Of a stretch of 64,000 nt of DNA, positions 27,956 to 38,706 are shown one piece after another. The notes beneath the pieces were generated by a model. It was not told the DNA's origin. It worked only from the letters and a program-made list of their open reading frames with translations, and ran no database searches. Position 1 is the stretch's first letter. Each line of letters starts with the position of its first letter. The stretch is from positions 116,276 to 180,275 of the forward strand of contig JAVJVK010000015.1 in NCBI GenBank assembly GCA_040221175.1, given 5' to 3'. The stretch comes from Phycisphaerales bacterium (lineage in GTDB: Bacteria; Planctomycetota; Phycisphaerae; Phycisphaerales; UBA1924). The position numbers and the translations under genes were made by a program.

Positions 27956-30867
27956 GGGCGCCCCTCCTGGTACGAACCGGGCAACACCCGGACTTGCATC
28001 GGCAGCATGATGCCGTCGGGCAGCACCATGCTGGGATTGAACCGCAGGTGCACGCGGCCATAGCCATGGAAGGGCACCGGCACCGCGCCATCGGGCACGT
28101 CGGGCGAGTCGTGCGGCACGTCCGCCAGGCCATCGCCATTGGTGTCATAGCCCACGATCTTCTGCATCCGCATCTCGCCGGTGATCGGATCGGCCGCCAT
28201 CGCTTCGGGTAGCGTCGTGGGATCCAGCGACTCCTCGTCGCCGTCATCAGGACCGAAGTACCCCAGCGTGGTATTGAACATCGCAGGGTTGCCCACCGGC
28301 ACGCCGAACTGATCTACCAGCGGGGCCACGCCGGCCTCGGGCTTGAAGGTCATAAGCAGGGCGCCGTCGATCGACGCGTTCCCGCGGATGTCCATCACGC
28401 CGGCAACGACGACGCCGCCGAGCTGCACGTCCTGGGTGGGGGGGCTGTTAAAGGTGCCAAGGTCCACCGAATAGCCCGGCAGCATCATGCTCGAGAGGTC
28501 GATGAGCTCCTCATCGTCGCTGTCGGGACGATACCGCTCGTCACCTTGTTTGTCCGGATCGGGATGTTCGCGCAGGAACCGCGTAGCACCGGTGTACTGC
28601 AACTTGTTGCGCGTGGGCGTGTACTGAGTGGGCGTATCGCTCACAATCGAGCCAATGAACAGGCAGTCATGGAAGCGGATGTTGTTGGACACCAGCTTCG
28701 TGTCGGTCACCCGCCGACCGTCCAGCACGATGGGCTCCAGCAGATCATCGAAGTTCACGGGCCGCGACGTCTTGAGGAAGTCCGCCTTGTCCAGTGCCTG
28801 CGTGAAGGGGTTCATGGGGATGAAGAACCGTTGCGACGGCGGCAGCGCCGATGCCGGCAGCACGTCATCGGGATACTCCGAAGCGGTCGTCACCTCCACG
28901 CGCGGCGCCTCGGGCACCGGGCGCTCGGCGCCCGCGTCGAACTGCATGCGACCGTACAACTCCCAGTTCAGGTGCTCGTTGTTGGCTTCGGTCCGGACGT
29001 AGGTAATACCGACGAACGTGCAGTTGATGAACAGGCCGTTGAGACCCGGCTCGAGCACGGCATCCTTGAACGTCATGTTCACGAACACCGGACGGTAATA
29101 CCAGTCCGTGAAGTTGGGGCTGTTGAAGGGCGACTTTTCGAAGTACGCCGTCTCCCAGTTGTCGGGGCTGCCGTCGCCGTTGGCGTCGGGGTCCAGCCGG
29201 AAGTACTGCGGCGCTTCGGGGTCCGTCCCCGGCTCCACATATCCCACCAGGTCGGCCGGTCCGGCCAGGCCCAGGTTCTGGGCGACCTGGAGCCAGAATG
29301 GATCCGCATCGGCCGTGCCGGCCACGATCTGATCCTTCGCCTTGGCAAACCGTTCGGTCGTCAGTTCGGGCAGGTCGTCCTCAGTTGCGCCGAACGTCAT
29401 GGCCGCGTCTTCACCGGGATCGATGGGGCCGCGCAGCCGGTCCTCGACAGGGCCCTGCCGAGCCTCCCAGTCTTCACGGGTCGCGCGAAACGCCAGCGTG
29501 CCGTCGACCTTCCGATACAGGTCGCGTGCGTCGATGAATCCATCTCGATAACCCAGGACCTGGTCGGCGAACAGGCCCGAGTACGGATCGACGTCTCGCA
29601 GGGGTTCGTCTCCGGGCTGCCAGACCCCGTCGCCATTGACGTCCTCGAAGCCGTACAAGCGGTTGCGATTGCGGTCGGGCTTGGCGCTGTCGATCAACAG
29701 GGCCAGTGCATCGTCGACACCGCGGCCAGAGCCGTCCACGAACTCGGCGGTGGCAAACTCGCCAGGCGTGCCAGCACGCAGGGCGTCCGACAGCGCAACC
29801 CGTCCATCACCATTGGTGTCGTAGAAGGCCAGGAACAGGTCAAATTCGTCGATGAAACCATCGCCGTTCACGTCCAGGGCCGTCTCGTCCGGCTCGCCGT
29901 CGCCGTCGAGGTCCAGCCCGCTGCCCAGGCCTTCTTCCGGGTGCCCCACGCGCAGGCGGTTATCGTTGTCGACGTCGAACCGGGAGATGTTCGCGTTCAA
30001 GGCGTCGAGCTTCGCGTCCAGATCTTCATCAAGATGCCGGAAGTCGGAGCGCAGCAGCATCGGGTCGCCGTGGGTGAACGTCGTGTCCGTAAACGTCGAG
30101 CCCAGATCACCATCGATCATGACGTTCTTGCCGATCATGATTCGGTTGGGCGAGATGACCGAGTGCTCGACGCGCTTGAGCATGCGATAGTCGCGGCTGA
30201 TCGTGCGGGTCAACGGTACGCCGCCACGCTGATGATCGAAGTCGTAGCCGGTCACGATGATGCGGATGTCAACGCCGTTGGCCAGCGGTGCGTAGGTGAT
30301 CTGATACGCCTGACCGCGCGGGTCCTGGTCGGGGTTCTGCTCGACCAGGCCCACCGCGGGGGTAAACAACCAGTTGTCCTCGGCGTAGAGCGTGAGATCG
30401 ACATCCACCGGGGCCGCGCCGAGCGTGGGCGCGACGATGCCGTCGATATCAATCGTGTTTGCGTCGCTGTCGTGGATGATGGCCAGGGCATTGGCAACGC
30501 CCGCCGGGACGTCGCCGGTGGGCAAGGCCCGGACCACCGTGTCAACGTCTGCAGGAATCGTCCCCAGCCACAGCTGCGTGCCCAGCGTCTGGTCGATCCG
30601 GCCGCGGTCAATGACGAAGCGCGTTGCCGCCAGGTCCAGCCGCTGCTCGGCGACTGCCAGGCCCGTCTCCGCAGAACTCATCGCTCGGCTCACGTGCAGG
30701 TGTGCCGCCGCGGTTCGCAGGTTGCCCTGGCTCACCACGGCCATCGCGGCCGCAAGCGAACCGAACAGGATCAGGAACATCATTGACAACACCGACACGA
30801 CTCCGCGGCGGCGCGGCCCGGGGCGTCGGCGACCATGGCGTGCATGCGTTCGTGTTGCCTTCATCAT
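27952..30867 (-). CDS. Giant PilX/GspK-like protein with many calcium-type DxDxDG loops
   Basis: The 971-aa product has a basic leader and one N-terminal hydrophobic helix (GVVSVLSMMFLILFGSLAAAMAVV). SSAETGLAVAEQRL follows, typical of the PilX/GspK N-terminal region; no GFTLIE-type cleavage motif is present. PilX is about 200 aa and GspK about 320, so this is far larger. The excess includes a run of EF-hand/dockerin-like loops at about residues 300-430 (LDLDGDGEPDE, DVNGDGFIDEFDL, DTNGDGRVALSDAL, DVNGDGVWQPGD) and more later (DPDANGDGSPDN, DTNGDGLADV). It lies between the GspI- and GspJ-like genes, so it is probably a pilus or pseudopilus tip or surface component. Calcium binding is inferred from the loop pattern. 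Confidence 0.82.
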   Translation of the reverse strand: MMKATRTHARHGRRRPGPRRRGVVSVLSMMFLILFGSLAAAMAVVSQGNLRTAAAHLHVSRAMSSAETGLAVAEQRLDLAATRFVIDRGRIDQTLGTQLWLGTIPADVDTVVRALPTGDVPAGVANALAIIHDSDANTIDIDGIVAPTLGAAPVDVDLTLYAEDNWLFTPAVGLVEQNPDQDPRGQAYQITYAPLANGVDIRIIVTGYDFDHQRGGVPLTRTISRDYRMLKRVEHSVISPNRIMIGKNVMIDGDLGSTFTDTTFTHGDPMLLRSDFRHLDEDLDAKLDALNANISRFDVDNDNRLRVGHPEEGLGSGLDLDGDGEPDETALDVNGDGFIDEFDLFLAFYDTNGDGRVALSDALRAGTPGEFATAEFVDGSGRGVDDALALLIDSAKPDRNRNRLYGFEDVNGDGVWQPGDEPLRDVDPYSGLFADQVLGYRDGFIDARDLYRKVDGTLAFRATREDWEARQGPVEDRLRGPIDPGEDAAMTFGATEDDLPELTTERFAKAKDQIVAGTADADPFWLQVAQNLGLAGPADLVGYVEPGTDPEAPQYFRLDPDANGDGSPDNWETAYFEKSPFNSPNFTDWYYRPVFVNMTFKDAVLEPGLNGLFINCTFVGITYVRTEANNEHLNWELYGRMQFDAGAERPVPEAPRVEVTTASEYPDDVLPASALPPSQRFFIPMNPFTQALDKADFLKTSRPVNFDDLLEPIVLDGRRVTDTKLVSNNIRFHDCLFIGSIVSDTPTQYTPTRNKLQYTGATRFLREHPDPDKQGDERYRPDSDDEELIDLSSMMLPGYSVDLGTFNSPPTQDVQLGGVVVAGVMDIRGNASIDGALLMTFKPEAGVAPLVDQFGVPVGNPAMFNTTLGYFGPDDGDEESLDPTTLPEAMAADPITGEMRMQKIVGYDTNGDGLADVPHDSPDVPDGAVPVPFHGYGRVHLRFNPSMVLPDGIMLPMQVRVLPGSYQEGRP

Positions 30868-30886
30868 TGCAGTCCTTCCATCGCGC

Positions 30887-31582
30887 CTATCGCGGCACGA
30901 TCCACGTTACCCGAGTCACCTCGGTGGGCGCCGTGACGAACGGGCCCTCGTAGGTCACGATGACCTCGACCTTGAGCGGGAACTCGTCGATCGCGATGCC
31001 CGCCGAAGCGCCAACCGGCGGCTCGACGTAGTCCACCGCCAACTCCCGCGTCGGGTCCGTCGGGTGCACCTTGACGACCCGAACGGTCTGCGTCCAGCCC
31101 TGCATGGGAACCGGGTTGCCATCGGGGTCCAGCATGACCGAGCCATCATCGAAAATCTCGGGGATCACCAGGCCGAACGCGTCGAGCGGGCCCGGCAGAT
31201 CGTCGTCATCGATAAACCCCGGTGTTCCGTTGAACGCGAAGCTCAGTCCGTCGAAATCGTCCAGGTCGTCGAAGTCCTCGACCAGGACTTCACCAGGCTC
31301 GGGTCCCCAGCCCTGCACTTCACCACCGACGATGCGCAGGCCGGTGACCGGATCGTGCCGACGCAGCGGCAGCGTCAACTCGCGGAGTTCACCGCCCAGG
31401 AACGTTGCCGTGGCGGCATGCGTAGACCACTGGTTGCTTCGCATGAAGGCCTGGTGGGCCTCGACGATCGCCACTACGCCCACGCCGATGATCACCGTCG
31501 CCAGCGCCGTCTCGATGAGCGTGAAGCCCCGGGAGCGTCGGCCGCGAGCACGTCCAGCACGTTGGCGAAGGCCATGGATCAC
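30887..31582 (-). CDS. Prepilin-type protein, PilV/GspI-like
   Basis: The 231-aa product starts at GTG 31582, with an ideal GGAGG 6 nt upstream (31593-31589); ATG 31633 would add 17 residues. The leader is strongly basic, followed by RGFTLIETALATVIIGVGVVAIVEAHQ, a standard prepilin motif with cleavage after Gly and Glu+5. This fits the I-type minor pseudopilin position between the assembly-platform gene and the K-like gene. The mature head contains acidic segments (EDFDDLDDFDGLSF). Confidence 0.87.
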   Translation of the reverse strand: MIHGLRQRAGRARGRRSRGFTLIETALATVIIGVGVVAIVEAHQAFMRSNQWSTHAATATFLGGELRELTLPLRRHDPVTGLRIVGGEVQGWGPEPGEVLVEDFDDLDDFDGLSFAFNGTPGFIDDDDLPGPLDAFGLVIPEIFDDGSVMLDPDGNPVPMQGWTQTVRVVKVHPTDPTRELAVDYVEPPVGASAGIAIDEFPLKVEVIVTYEGPFVTAPTEVTRVTWIVPR

Positions 31583-31653
31583 GGGATACCTCCAATACGC
31601 CGGCAGGGCCACAAAGGCCCCGCCAAGGTTCACTGTCCATTCCGAAAGACCGA

Positions 31654-32880
31654 TCAGTTCACGATCTGGCTCATCCGGAAGATCGGCAGGATGATGGCCA
31701 TGGCGATGAAGCCGACAATGCCGCCCATAACGATGATCATCACCGGCTCGATCAGGCTCGTGACGGCCTTGATCTGGTCCTTGAGCTGCTTGGCGTAGTA
31801 CACCGACACTTCGTCGAGAACCTCGCCAAGCTTACCGGACTCTTCGCCCGCCGAGATCATCTGCACCACGGCGCGAGGCAGAAGCGTCGTCTTGCTCAGC
31901 GGCAAGGCGATCTTCTTACCTTGCTTGACCGACATGTACACGTTCCGCCACATCGCCTTGTACAACCGGTTGCCCGAGATGTCCCCGGTAATGGCCAAGG
32001 TGTCCAGCATCGGCACGCCGGCATTGATGAGCTGGCCCTTGGTGTGCAGGCTCCGGCTGATGTACAGCGAGCGGAACATGTTCTTGAAGACAGGCAGCGT
32101 GAGCTTCATGCGGTCGGCAAGCAGGCCACCGGGCTCGGTCTTGAGCGCCAGGAAGCCGGCCATGCCCAGCCCGAAGACGCCGGCAACGATGTAGGGCCAC
32201 TGCATCTGCAGGAACTCGCTCAGCCCCATGAGGAACTTGGTCGAGGCCGGCAGCGCATCCTCCTTGCCCTCGAACACCGCCTTGAACTTGGGCAGCACGA
32301 ATGTCAGCAGGAACACCGTCACCGCGACGGCCATGGTGCCGATAATGCCCGGATAAATCGAGGCGCCAACCACCATCTTGCGAGTCTCGATCTGCTGGGC
32401 GATGTAGCCGGCAATGCGGTCCAGCATCTGGCTGAACGAGCCGGCCATCTCGGACGCCCGCACCATGTTCACGTAGAGCGGGCCGAAGAGCTTGGGATGC
32501 CGGGCGAGGGCCTCGGAGAAGCTCTTGCCGCTCTCGACGTCGGTGCGTAGTTGGTCGATAACCTTGCGGAAGCCGCGGTGCTGGGTCTGGTCGGCGATAC
32601 CCTCCAGGCTCGCCCGCAGGTTGATGCCCGCCCGGATCATGACGGCCAGCTGGGTGGTGAATTCGAGCACGTGCTTCTGGCTGGGCTTGCCGGCGTTCAG
32701 GTCGGCAAGCTTCTCCATGAGCGCACGCCGCTGGATGCCCCCGCCCACCGGATTCACCGCCAGGATGTGGAGGCCCTGGTTGCGCAGCACCGTTGCCGCG
32801 GTCTGCACGCTGTCGGCCGACAGCACACCGACCTGGATCTGGCCTCCCTGGCCCCGCACCTGGTAGCGATAGTTCGGCAT
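31654..32880 (-). CDS. pilC: Type II secretion/type IV pilus inner-membrane platform protein GspF/PilC
   Basis: The 408-aa product shows the GspF architecture: an N-terminal soluble domain (MPNYRYQVRGQGGQIQVG) and two T2SSF repeats. The first is FTTQLAVMIRAGINLRASLE...GPLYVNMVRASEMAG, the second LYISRSLHTKGQLINAGVPM...VVQMISAGEESGKL. Membrane helices are IIGTMAVAVTVFLLTFVLP, YIVAGVFGLGMAGFLAL and MIIVMGGIVGFIAMAIILPIF. It recruits the assembly ATPase and the pilin to the base of the machine. The gene lies 49 nt after pilT and 71 nt before the pseudopilin genes. Confidence 0.94.
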   Translation of the reverse strand: MPNYRYQVRGQGGQIQVGVLSADSVQTAATVLRNQGLHILAVNPVGGGIQRRALMEKLADLNAGKPSQKHVLEFTTQLAVMIRAGINLRASLEGIADQTQHRGFRKVIDQLRTDVESGKSFSEALARHPKLFGPLYVNMVRASEMAGSFSQMLDRIAGYIAQQIETRKMVVGASIYPGIIGTMAVAVTVFLLTFVLPKFKAVFEGKEDALPASTKFLMGLSEFLQMQWPYIVAGVFGLGMAGFLALKTEPGGLLADRMKLTLPVFKNMFRSLYISRSLHTKGQLINAGVPMLDTLAITGDISGNRLYKAMWRNVYMSVKQGKKIALPLSKTTLLPRAVVQMISAGEESGKLGEVLDEVSVYYAKQLKDQIKAVTSLIEPVMIIVMGGIVGFIAMAIILPIFRMSQIVN

Positions 32881-32929
32881 CGCGAATCACACCCCTTGGG
32901 GCCCCATGCCCCATCTAAACCCACACCAC

Positions 32930-33985
<1,056 letters not shown>

Positions 33986-34168
33986 GCGCAAATCCCCCTC
34001 AACGGGCGTCTGGCGGCCGGCGGACGTCGCCGACCTCAACGCTCACCATCGTCGCGATCCACCCGCCACTGTGGTCCACGCGCAGGCCAACGCGGCAAGA
34101 AACGCCGGTTGTAACGGCGCACCGATCCACCAACGTCCCTATATGCGATCCGCCCGGCGGTTATCGCC

Positions 34169-34630
34169 CTAGCCGCGAGCCGCCTCGTCCCGCGCCGCCA
34201 CGGCCAGCCTGTCGGCCCGCTCGTTCTCAGGGTGGTCGTTGTGCCCGCGCACCCAGTGGAAGCTCAGCGCGTGCTCGACCATGAGTTCGTCCAGCCGCAT
34301 CCACAGGTCCTGGTTCTTCACCGGCTGCTTGCTGGCGGTCTTCCAGCCGCGCTTCTTCCAAGAGGCCATCCATTCCTTGAGCCCCTTGAGCACGTACTGC
34401 GAGTCCGAGTACAACTCCACGCGCGTGGGCCGGGCCAGCGCTTCGAGCCCGCGGATCACGGCCATCAGCTCCATGCGGTTATTGGTCGTGGCCTTCTCCC
34501 CGCCGCAGGCTTCCTTCTCCGAGCCCGAGCCCGGATGCCGGAGGATGTAAGCCCACCCCCCCGGCCCCGGATTGCCCGAGCAGGCGCCATCGGTGTAGAG
34601 CTCGACCATCGGCAGCGATCCATCAGCCAT
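34169..34630 (-). CDS. rnhA: Ribonuclease HI
   Basis: RNase H cleaves RNA in RNA-DNA hybrids. The 153-aa protein has the catalytic carboxylates in [14 protein letters not shown] (Asp), [10 protein letters not shown] (Glu), [12 protein letters not shown] (Asp) and [12 protein letters not shown] (final Asp), plus the basic protrusion [19 protein letters not shown] 34630 gives the normal family length. A TAGTAT box lies 5 nt upstream with no Shine-Dalgarno, fitting leaderless initiation; a longer upstream frame is open but not conserved. Confidence 0.95.
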   Translation of the reverse strand: MADGSLPMVELYTDGACSGNPGPGGWAYILRHPGSGSEKEACGGEKATTNNRMELMAVIRGLEALARPTRVELYSDSQYVLKGLKEWMASWKKRGWKTASKQPVKNQDLWMRLDELMVEHALSFHWVRGHNDHPENERADRLAVAARDEAARG

Positions 34631-34892
34631 CGCCCATACTAACCGATCCGCCCGCACAGAAATCCCACGCCCATCACCGCCAGGTGCGCAATGTGGCGGC
34701 GCTACACACGTGCCGGCTGGACGCCACAAGCCGACGCCGTAATCTGCTGATATGAAGCAACCCAGACGCAAGCCCACGCCCCCCAAGCCGAACGCTCGCC
34801 TGGAAGCCCGCGCCGCGGCCATGGCCCAGCCCCGTCCGCCAAGGGGCCCGCGCAAGACCAATCCACAACCCCCCAGCCATACCATGGGCCCT

Positions 34893-37763
34893 ATGCCCAC
34901 GCACCGCTTCGAAGTCCGGCCGCTTCCCGACGCGAGAGACCCCCGCGCCCACCGCCTCATGCGAGAGGCCGCCGCCCTGGGCACGCCCTTGGCAGATGCC
35001 CGCACGGCCAAGGTCTACCTCCTGGAGGGCGAGTTGACCCAGCAGCAGCGCGATGCCATCGCCCGGGCCCTGCTGGTCAACCCCGTCACCGAGACCCTGG
35101 CGACCGAGAACGGGCATGCCAATCGCCAGACAGCCGTGACGCTCGAGGTCCACCCCCTCCCCGGCGTCATGGACCCGGCCGCCCAATCAGTCGAGGAGGC
35201 CATCCGCGAACTACTGGGCGTGGAGGTGCAGGCGTCAACGGGCGCCCGCTACGACCTGGAGGGCCTGGCCGCCGAGGATGCCAAGGCCCTGGCCGCCCGC
35301 CTGCTCTTTAACCCCGTCGTCCAGGCGCTGCACGAGGGCCCATTCCACCCCGACGCCCTGCCCCATGGCGAGCCGTACGAATTCAAGCCCATCACGGTCG
35401 AGATCTTGTCCCTCGACGATTCCGGTCTGGAGCGTCTGAGCCGCGAGGGCCACTTGTTCCTGAGCCTGGGCGAGATGCGCGCCATCCAGCAGCAGTACCA
35501 GGCCCTGGGCCGCGAGCCCACCGACATCGAGCTCGAGACGCTCGCCCAGACCTGGTCCGAGCACTGCGTCCACAAGACCCTCAAGAGCGATTATCACTAC
35601 ACCCGCCCCAACGCTGACACGATCGACTGGACCAATCGCCCCGGCGTGACCATTCACGACGACGGTTCTGTCACGATCGCCAATCTCCTCAAGAACACCG
35701 TCGCCGCCGCCACGCACGAGCTCATCGCCGACGGCATCGACTGGACGCTCTCGATCTTCCACGACAACTCGGGCGTGGTCGCCTTCGACGACGACTACGG
35801 CGTGTGCATCAAGGTCGAGACGCACAACCACCCCAGCGCGCTCGAGCCCTACGGCGGCGCCGCCACCGGCATCGGCGGGTGCATCCGCGACATCATCGGC
35901 ACCGGCCTGGCCGCCAAGCCCATCGCCAACACCGATGTCTTCTGCGTCGCGCCGCCGGAAACGACTGATGTCCCTGCCGGCTGCATCCACCCAAAACGCG
36001 TACTGCGCGAGGTCGTCGCTGGCGTGCGCGATTATGGCAACCGCATGGGCATCCCCACGCTCAACGGCGCGGTCGACTTCGACCCGCGCTACATCGGCAA
36101 CCCGCTGGTCTTCGCCGGCTGCATCGGCCTGATCCCCCGAGACAAGATCGACGGCGAGGCCAAACCAGGCGACCGCATCATCGCGCTTGGCGGGCGCACG
36201 GGCCGCGACGGCATCCACGGCGCGACCTTCTCGAGCGCCGAGCTGAGCGACACGCACGCCGATGAGTTCAGCCACGCCGTCCAGATCGGCAACCCGATCG
36301 AGGAGAAGAAGGTCCTCGACGCCATCCTGCGCGCGCGCGACGAGGGCGAACGACCGCTGTTCAGCGCCATCACCGACTGCGGCGCGGGCGGCTTCAGCAG
36401 CGCCATCGGCGAGATGGGCGAGAAGCTCGGAGCCGACGTCCAGCTGGCCAACGCGCCGCTCAAGTACGCCGGCCTGACCTACACCGAGATCTGGATCAGC
36501 GAGGCCCAGGAGCGGATGATCCTGGCCGTGCCCGAGCAGAACGTCGCGGCGCTGCAAGCCATCTGCGACGAGGAGGGCGTCGAGCTGGCCAACCTCGGCC
36601 ACTACGGCACGCCCGACGCCGAACTGATCCTGCGATACGGTGACCACGAGGTCGGCCGCCTGCCCATGGAATTCGTCCACGGCGGCATCCCACGCGAGAC
36701 CTTGCCGGCCACCTGGTCTCCAAAGCAGCCAAAGCCAAAGGCAAGTAGCGAACCAAGCGTTGGCGAAGCGCTGCTGAAGCTGCTCGCGCATCCGTCGATT
36801 GCCAGTAAGCACTGGATCATCCGTCAGTATGACCACGAGGTGCAGGGCAACACGGTGCTCAAGCCGCTGGTCGGCCCGCCCGCCGAAGACGGCGCGAGCC
36901 GTGGGCCGGGCGATGCGTCGGTCATCGAGCCCGTGCCCGGCACCGGTCGTGGCGTGGCGATCGGTTGCGGCTTGCAAACGCGCGTGGGCGACCCGGCGAT
37001 CGGCGGCGACCCGTATTTCATGGCGCTCGCGGCCATCGACGAGTGCGTGCGCAACCTGGTGTGCGTGGGGGCCGACCCCAGCCGAATCGCCATCCTCGAC
37101 AACTTCTGCTGGCCCGGCGTGAAGGACGCGGAAAGCCTGGGCCACCTCGTTCGCGCCGCCATCGGCTGCTACGACGGCGCCAAGGCCTACCGCACGCCCT
37201 TCGTGAGCGGCAAGGACTCGCTCAACAACCAGTTCCGCACCGACGACGGCACAACGATCCGCATTCCGCCCACGCTGCTGATCACGGGGTTGGGAATCGT
37301 GCACGACATCGAGAAGTGCGTGACGAGCGATGCGAAGCAGCCGGGCAATGTCATCGTGCTCGTCGACGGCTCGGCAGACTGGCACAAGCTCTCACGTGGC
37401 CCGAAGACCGCCGGGGGCGTGGCCCGGGCCATCGAGCAGGGCCTGGTGCATAGCGCCCACGACGTGAGCGATGGTGGCGTGCTCGTCGCGCTGGCGGAGA
37501 TGCTCATCGCGGGCAGCACGCCCGACGCCCCCATCGGTGCCTCGCTGCATGAGTTTGGCGGGCTGGACCCGTTCGAGGAACTGCCGTGCCGGTACCTGCT
37601 CGAGGTGGCTCCCGACCAGGTCGAACGTATCTCCAAACTGCTCGATGGGGTCTCGTGCATGACCTTGGCGACGCTGGATGATTCGGCCACGCTTCAGGTC
37701 GACCAGTCATCGATCAATGTCGAGGAAATGGCCCGCGTCTGGTGCGGCCCGCTCGATTGGTGA
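34893..37763 (+). CDS. purL: Phosphoribosylformylglycinamidine synthase with two fused PurS-like modules (PurSSL)
   Basis: Fourth step of purine synthesis (FGAR to FGAM, ATP- and glutamine-dependent). From ATG 34893 (956 aa) the chain starts with two related modules of about 80 residues: [17 protein letters not shown]...[13 protein letters not shown] and [21 protein letters not shown]...[12 protein letters not shown]. Each looks like the small subunit PurS. A small-type PurL follows ([72 protein letters not shown]). There is no glutaminase domain, so a separate PurQ is needed. ATG 34752 would add 47 basic residues. TACCAT lies 7 nt before ATG 34893, and TAATCT 6 nt before the alternative start. 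Confidence 0.94.
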   Translation: MPTHRFEVRPLPDARDPRAHRLMREAAALGTPLADARTAKVYLLEGELTQQQRDAIARALLVNPVTETLATENGHANRQTAVTLEVHPLPGVMDPAAQSVEEAIRELLGVEVQASTGARYDLEGLAAEDAKALAARLLFNPVVQALHEGPFHPDALPHGEPYEFKPITVEILSLDDSGLERLSREGHLFLSLGEMRAIQQQYQALGREPTDIELETLAQTWSEHCVHKTLKSDYHYTRPNADTIDWTNRPGVTIHDDGSVTIANLLKNTVAAATHELIADGIDWTLSIFHDNSGVVAFDDDYGVCIKVETHNHPSALEPYGGAATGIGGCIRDIIGTGLAAKPIANTDVFCVAPPETTDVPAGCIHPKRVLREVVAGVRDYGNRMGIPTLNGAVDFDPRYIGNPLVFAGCIGLIPRDKIDGEAKPGDRIIALGGRTGRDGIHGATFSSAELSDTHADEFSHAVQIGNPIEEKKVLDAILRARDEGERPLFSAITDCGAGGFSSAIGEMGEKLGADVQLANAPLKYAGLTYTEIWISEAQERMILAVPEQNVAALQAICDEEGVELANLGHYGTPDAELILRYGDHEVGRLPMEFVHGGIPRETLPATWSPKQPKPKASSEPSVGEALLKLLAHPSIASKHWIIRQYDHEVQGNTVLKPLVGPPAEDGASRGPGDASVIEPVPGTGRGVAIGCGLQTRVGDPAIGGDPYFMALAAIDECVRNLVCVGADPSRIAILDNFCWPGVKDAESLGHLVRAAIGCYDGAKAYRTPFVSGKDSLNNQFRTDDGTTIRIPPTLLITGLGIVHDIEKCVTSDAKQPGNVIVLVDGSADWHKLSRGPKTAGGVARAIEQGLVHSAHDVSDGGVLVALAEMLIAGSTPDAPIGASLHEFGGLDPFEELPCRYLLEVAPDQVERISKLLDGVSCMTLATLDDSATLQVDQSSINVEEMARVWCGPLDW

Positions 37764-37773
37764 GCGCACGAGA

Positions 37774-37797
37774 AGGCCCGGGCTTGCGCCCGGGCCT
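37774..37797 (+). terminator. Terminator hairpin after purL
   Basis: AGGCCCGGG and CCCGGGCCT form a perfect 9-bp stem around a 6-nt loop, 10 nt after the purL stop, followed by CCTTGGTTTC. It can work in both directions and separates purL from the convergent small gene at 37816. The sequence is nearly identical to the hairpin at 17228-17252. Confidence 0.72.
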
Positions 37798-37815
37798 CCT
37801 TGGTTTCTGAACTTC

Positions 37816-38079
37816 TCAGAAGATCATGGGCGGGCCGGCGCGTTCGCTCGCGCTGGTTCGGCTCTCGATCACCCGGCGATCGCGCTCGCTGAGCACGCCT
37901 GGCTGCGCGACGATGCCCAGGCGCGCGTTCGCGGCTATGCACCATCGCCTGAATAATCGCAGCAGCCCCACGAAGCGAACGAGCTTCCATGCGCCCGTGG
38001 CGGTGGAAACCAGGCCGAGCACCGTGGCGATCGCGGACAGCGCTGGCGACCAGGACTCGGCGAATCGATGCGACAACAT
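37816..38079 (-). CDS. Small single-pass membrane protein (87 aa)
   Basis: ATG 38079 is preceded by a perfect AGGAGG at 6-nt spacing (38091-38086), the best Shine-Dalgarno in the window, which sets this start rather than ATG 38160 or 38094. The product has one hydrophobic segment (SALSAIATVLGLVSTATGAW region, about residues 12-34), then a basic amphipathic stretch (KLVRFVGLLRLFRRW) and a polar tail ending GPPMIF. No family recognised. It belongs to a group of very small genes on the minus strand facing the XRE-cupin regulator, and may share the promoter at 38448-38475. Confidence 0.6.
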   Translation of the reverse strand: MLSHRFAESWSPALSAIATVLGLVSTATGAWKLVRFVGLLRLFRRWCIAANARLGIVAQPGVLSERDRRVIESRTSASERAGPPMIF

Positions 38080-38289
38080 GGCGAACCTCCTCATGGCCGC
38101 GGGCGCGCACGCCGGCGGCGATATCGCGGCCTCGCCTTGCGCACCGTGCGCCTGGCTCAACCGCGGAACGGATGTGTGGGAGACCGACGCGGTCAGGCGC
38201 GACGGCTGGGCAGCGCACGCACGACACGCGACAGCGCGGCGTGGTGGCGATGGGTTGTGTTACGGGTGCCTGGCGAGGCCGGCGGGGCG

Positions 38290-38388
38290 TCAGGCCGAGC
38301 GAGGTTGACGCGATACACGATCAGTGGGATCGATATCGAGGAACATCGACTGGCCGCACGCGGTGGTGATCAGGTTGAACTCGATCAT
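38290..38388 (-). CDS. Candidate 32-aa peptide gene
   Basis: ATG 38388 is preceded by a GGGGG-type purine run at about 7 nt and opens 33 codons (start MIEFNLITTACGQSMFLDID, one Cys). It lies about 60 nt downstream of a good promoter (38448-38475), in a stretch where nothing else fits. It is too short for composition to prove coding, and no relative is known to me. Confidence 0.35.
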   Translation of the reverse strand: MIEFNLITTACGQSMFLDIDPTDRVSRQPRSA

Positions 38389-38447
38389 CGATGCCCCCTC
38401 TCTCCCCTAGGGCCTGCGGGCCGCACCGGGGGAATGTGTAAGGGCGA

Positions 38448-38475
38448 ACACTATCTGCATTCGGGGCGGTGTCAA
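38448..38475 (-). promoter_or_regulatory. Sigma-70-type promoter of the small-gene unit
   Basis: On the minus strand a perfect -35 TTGACA (38475-38470) is followed after 16 nt by TAGTGT (38453-38448). It starts just past the terminator of the 40-aa gene and points towards the 32-aa and 87-aa reading frames. The region from 38080 to 38289 holds no other feature I can support. Confidence 0.6.
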
Positions 38476-38481
38476 CTGCCC

Positions 38482-38513
38482 AAAAACAAAAACCCCGGCG
38501 AATGGCCGGGGTT
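38482..38513 (-). terminator. Strong intrinsic terminator after the 40-aa gene
   Basis: On the minus strand AACCCCGGC and GCCGGGGTT form a perfect 9-bp stem with a 5-nt loop, followed directly by the T-tract TTTGTTTTTG. It begins 27 nt after the stop of the 40-aa gene. This is the most typical rho-independent terminator in the window and supports the small gene upstream of it. Confidence 0.88.
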
Positions 38514-38539
38514 CGGGGGAGGTTTGCCTGGCTCGGCGA

Positions 38540-38662
38540 TCAAGCCGTGGCCACCAGGATCGTCAGGATGCCGGCGGCCAGGATGAGCCCGCCCAAGGCC
38601 CACTTGGTCGCGACGTTGAGGCTGCACGCGGTCGTGCACGGTGCGGTGATGATGTTCTTCAT
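38540..38662 (-). CDS. Tiny membrane protein (40 aa)
   Basis: ATG 38662 has AAGGAG at 8-nt spacing and opens exactly 40 codons. The peptide starts MKNIITAPCTTACSLN, with two Cys four residues apart, and then is almost entirely a membrane helix (WALGGLILAAGILTILVATA). A strong terminator follows 27 nt after the stop, and an operator-like inverted repeat lies 59-75 nt upstream. Shine-Dalgarno, length, hydrophobic helix and terminator together make it credible. It is divergent from the XRE-cupin gene. Function unknown; a small regulatory membrane peptide, toxin or bacteriocin-like peptide are all possible. Confidence 0.7.
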   Translation of the reverse strand: MKNIITAPCTTACSLNVATKWALGGLILAAGILTILVATA

Positions 38663-38706
38663 GGTGAACGCTCCTTGACTGGATTGCCGAGAAACGGACT
38701 CGTACA

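Noticed and set aside
34752..34892. PurL start at ATG 34752
   Set aside because: The 47 added residues are basic, Pro-rich and low complexity, and the recognisable PurS-like fold begins right after ATG 34893. A TAATCT box before 34752 keeps it possible, so this is a preference and not a proof.
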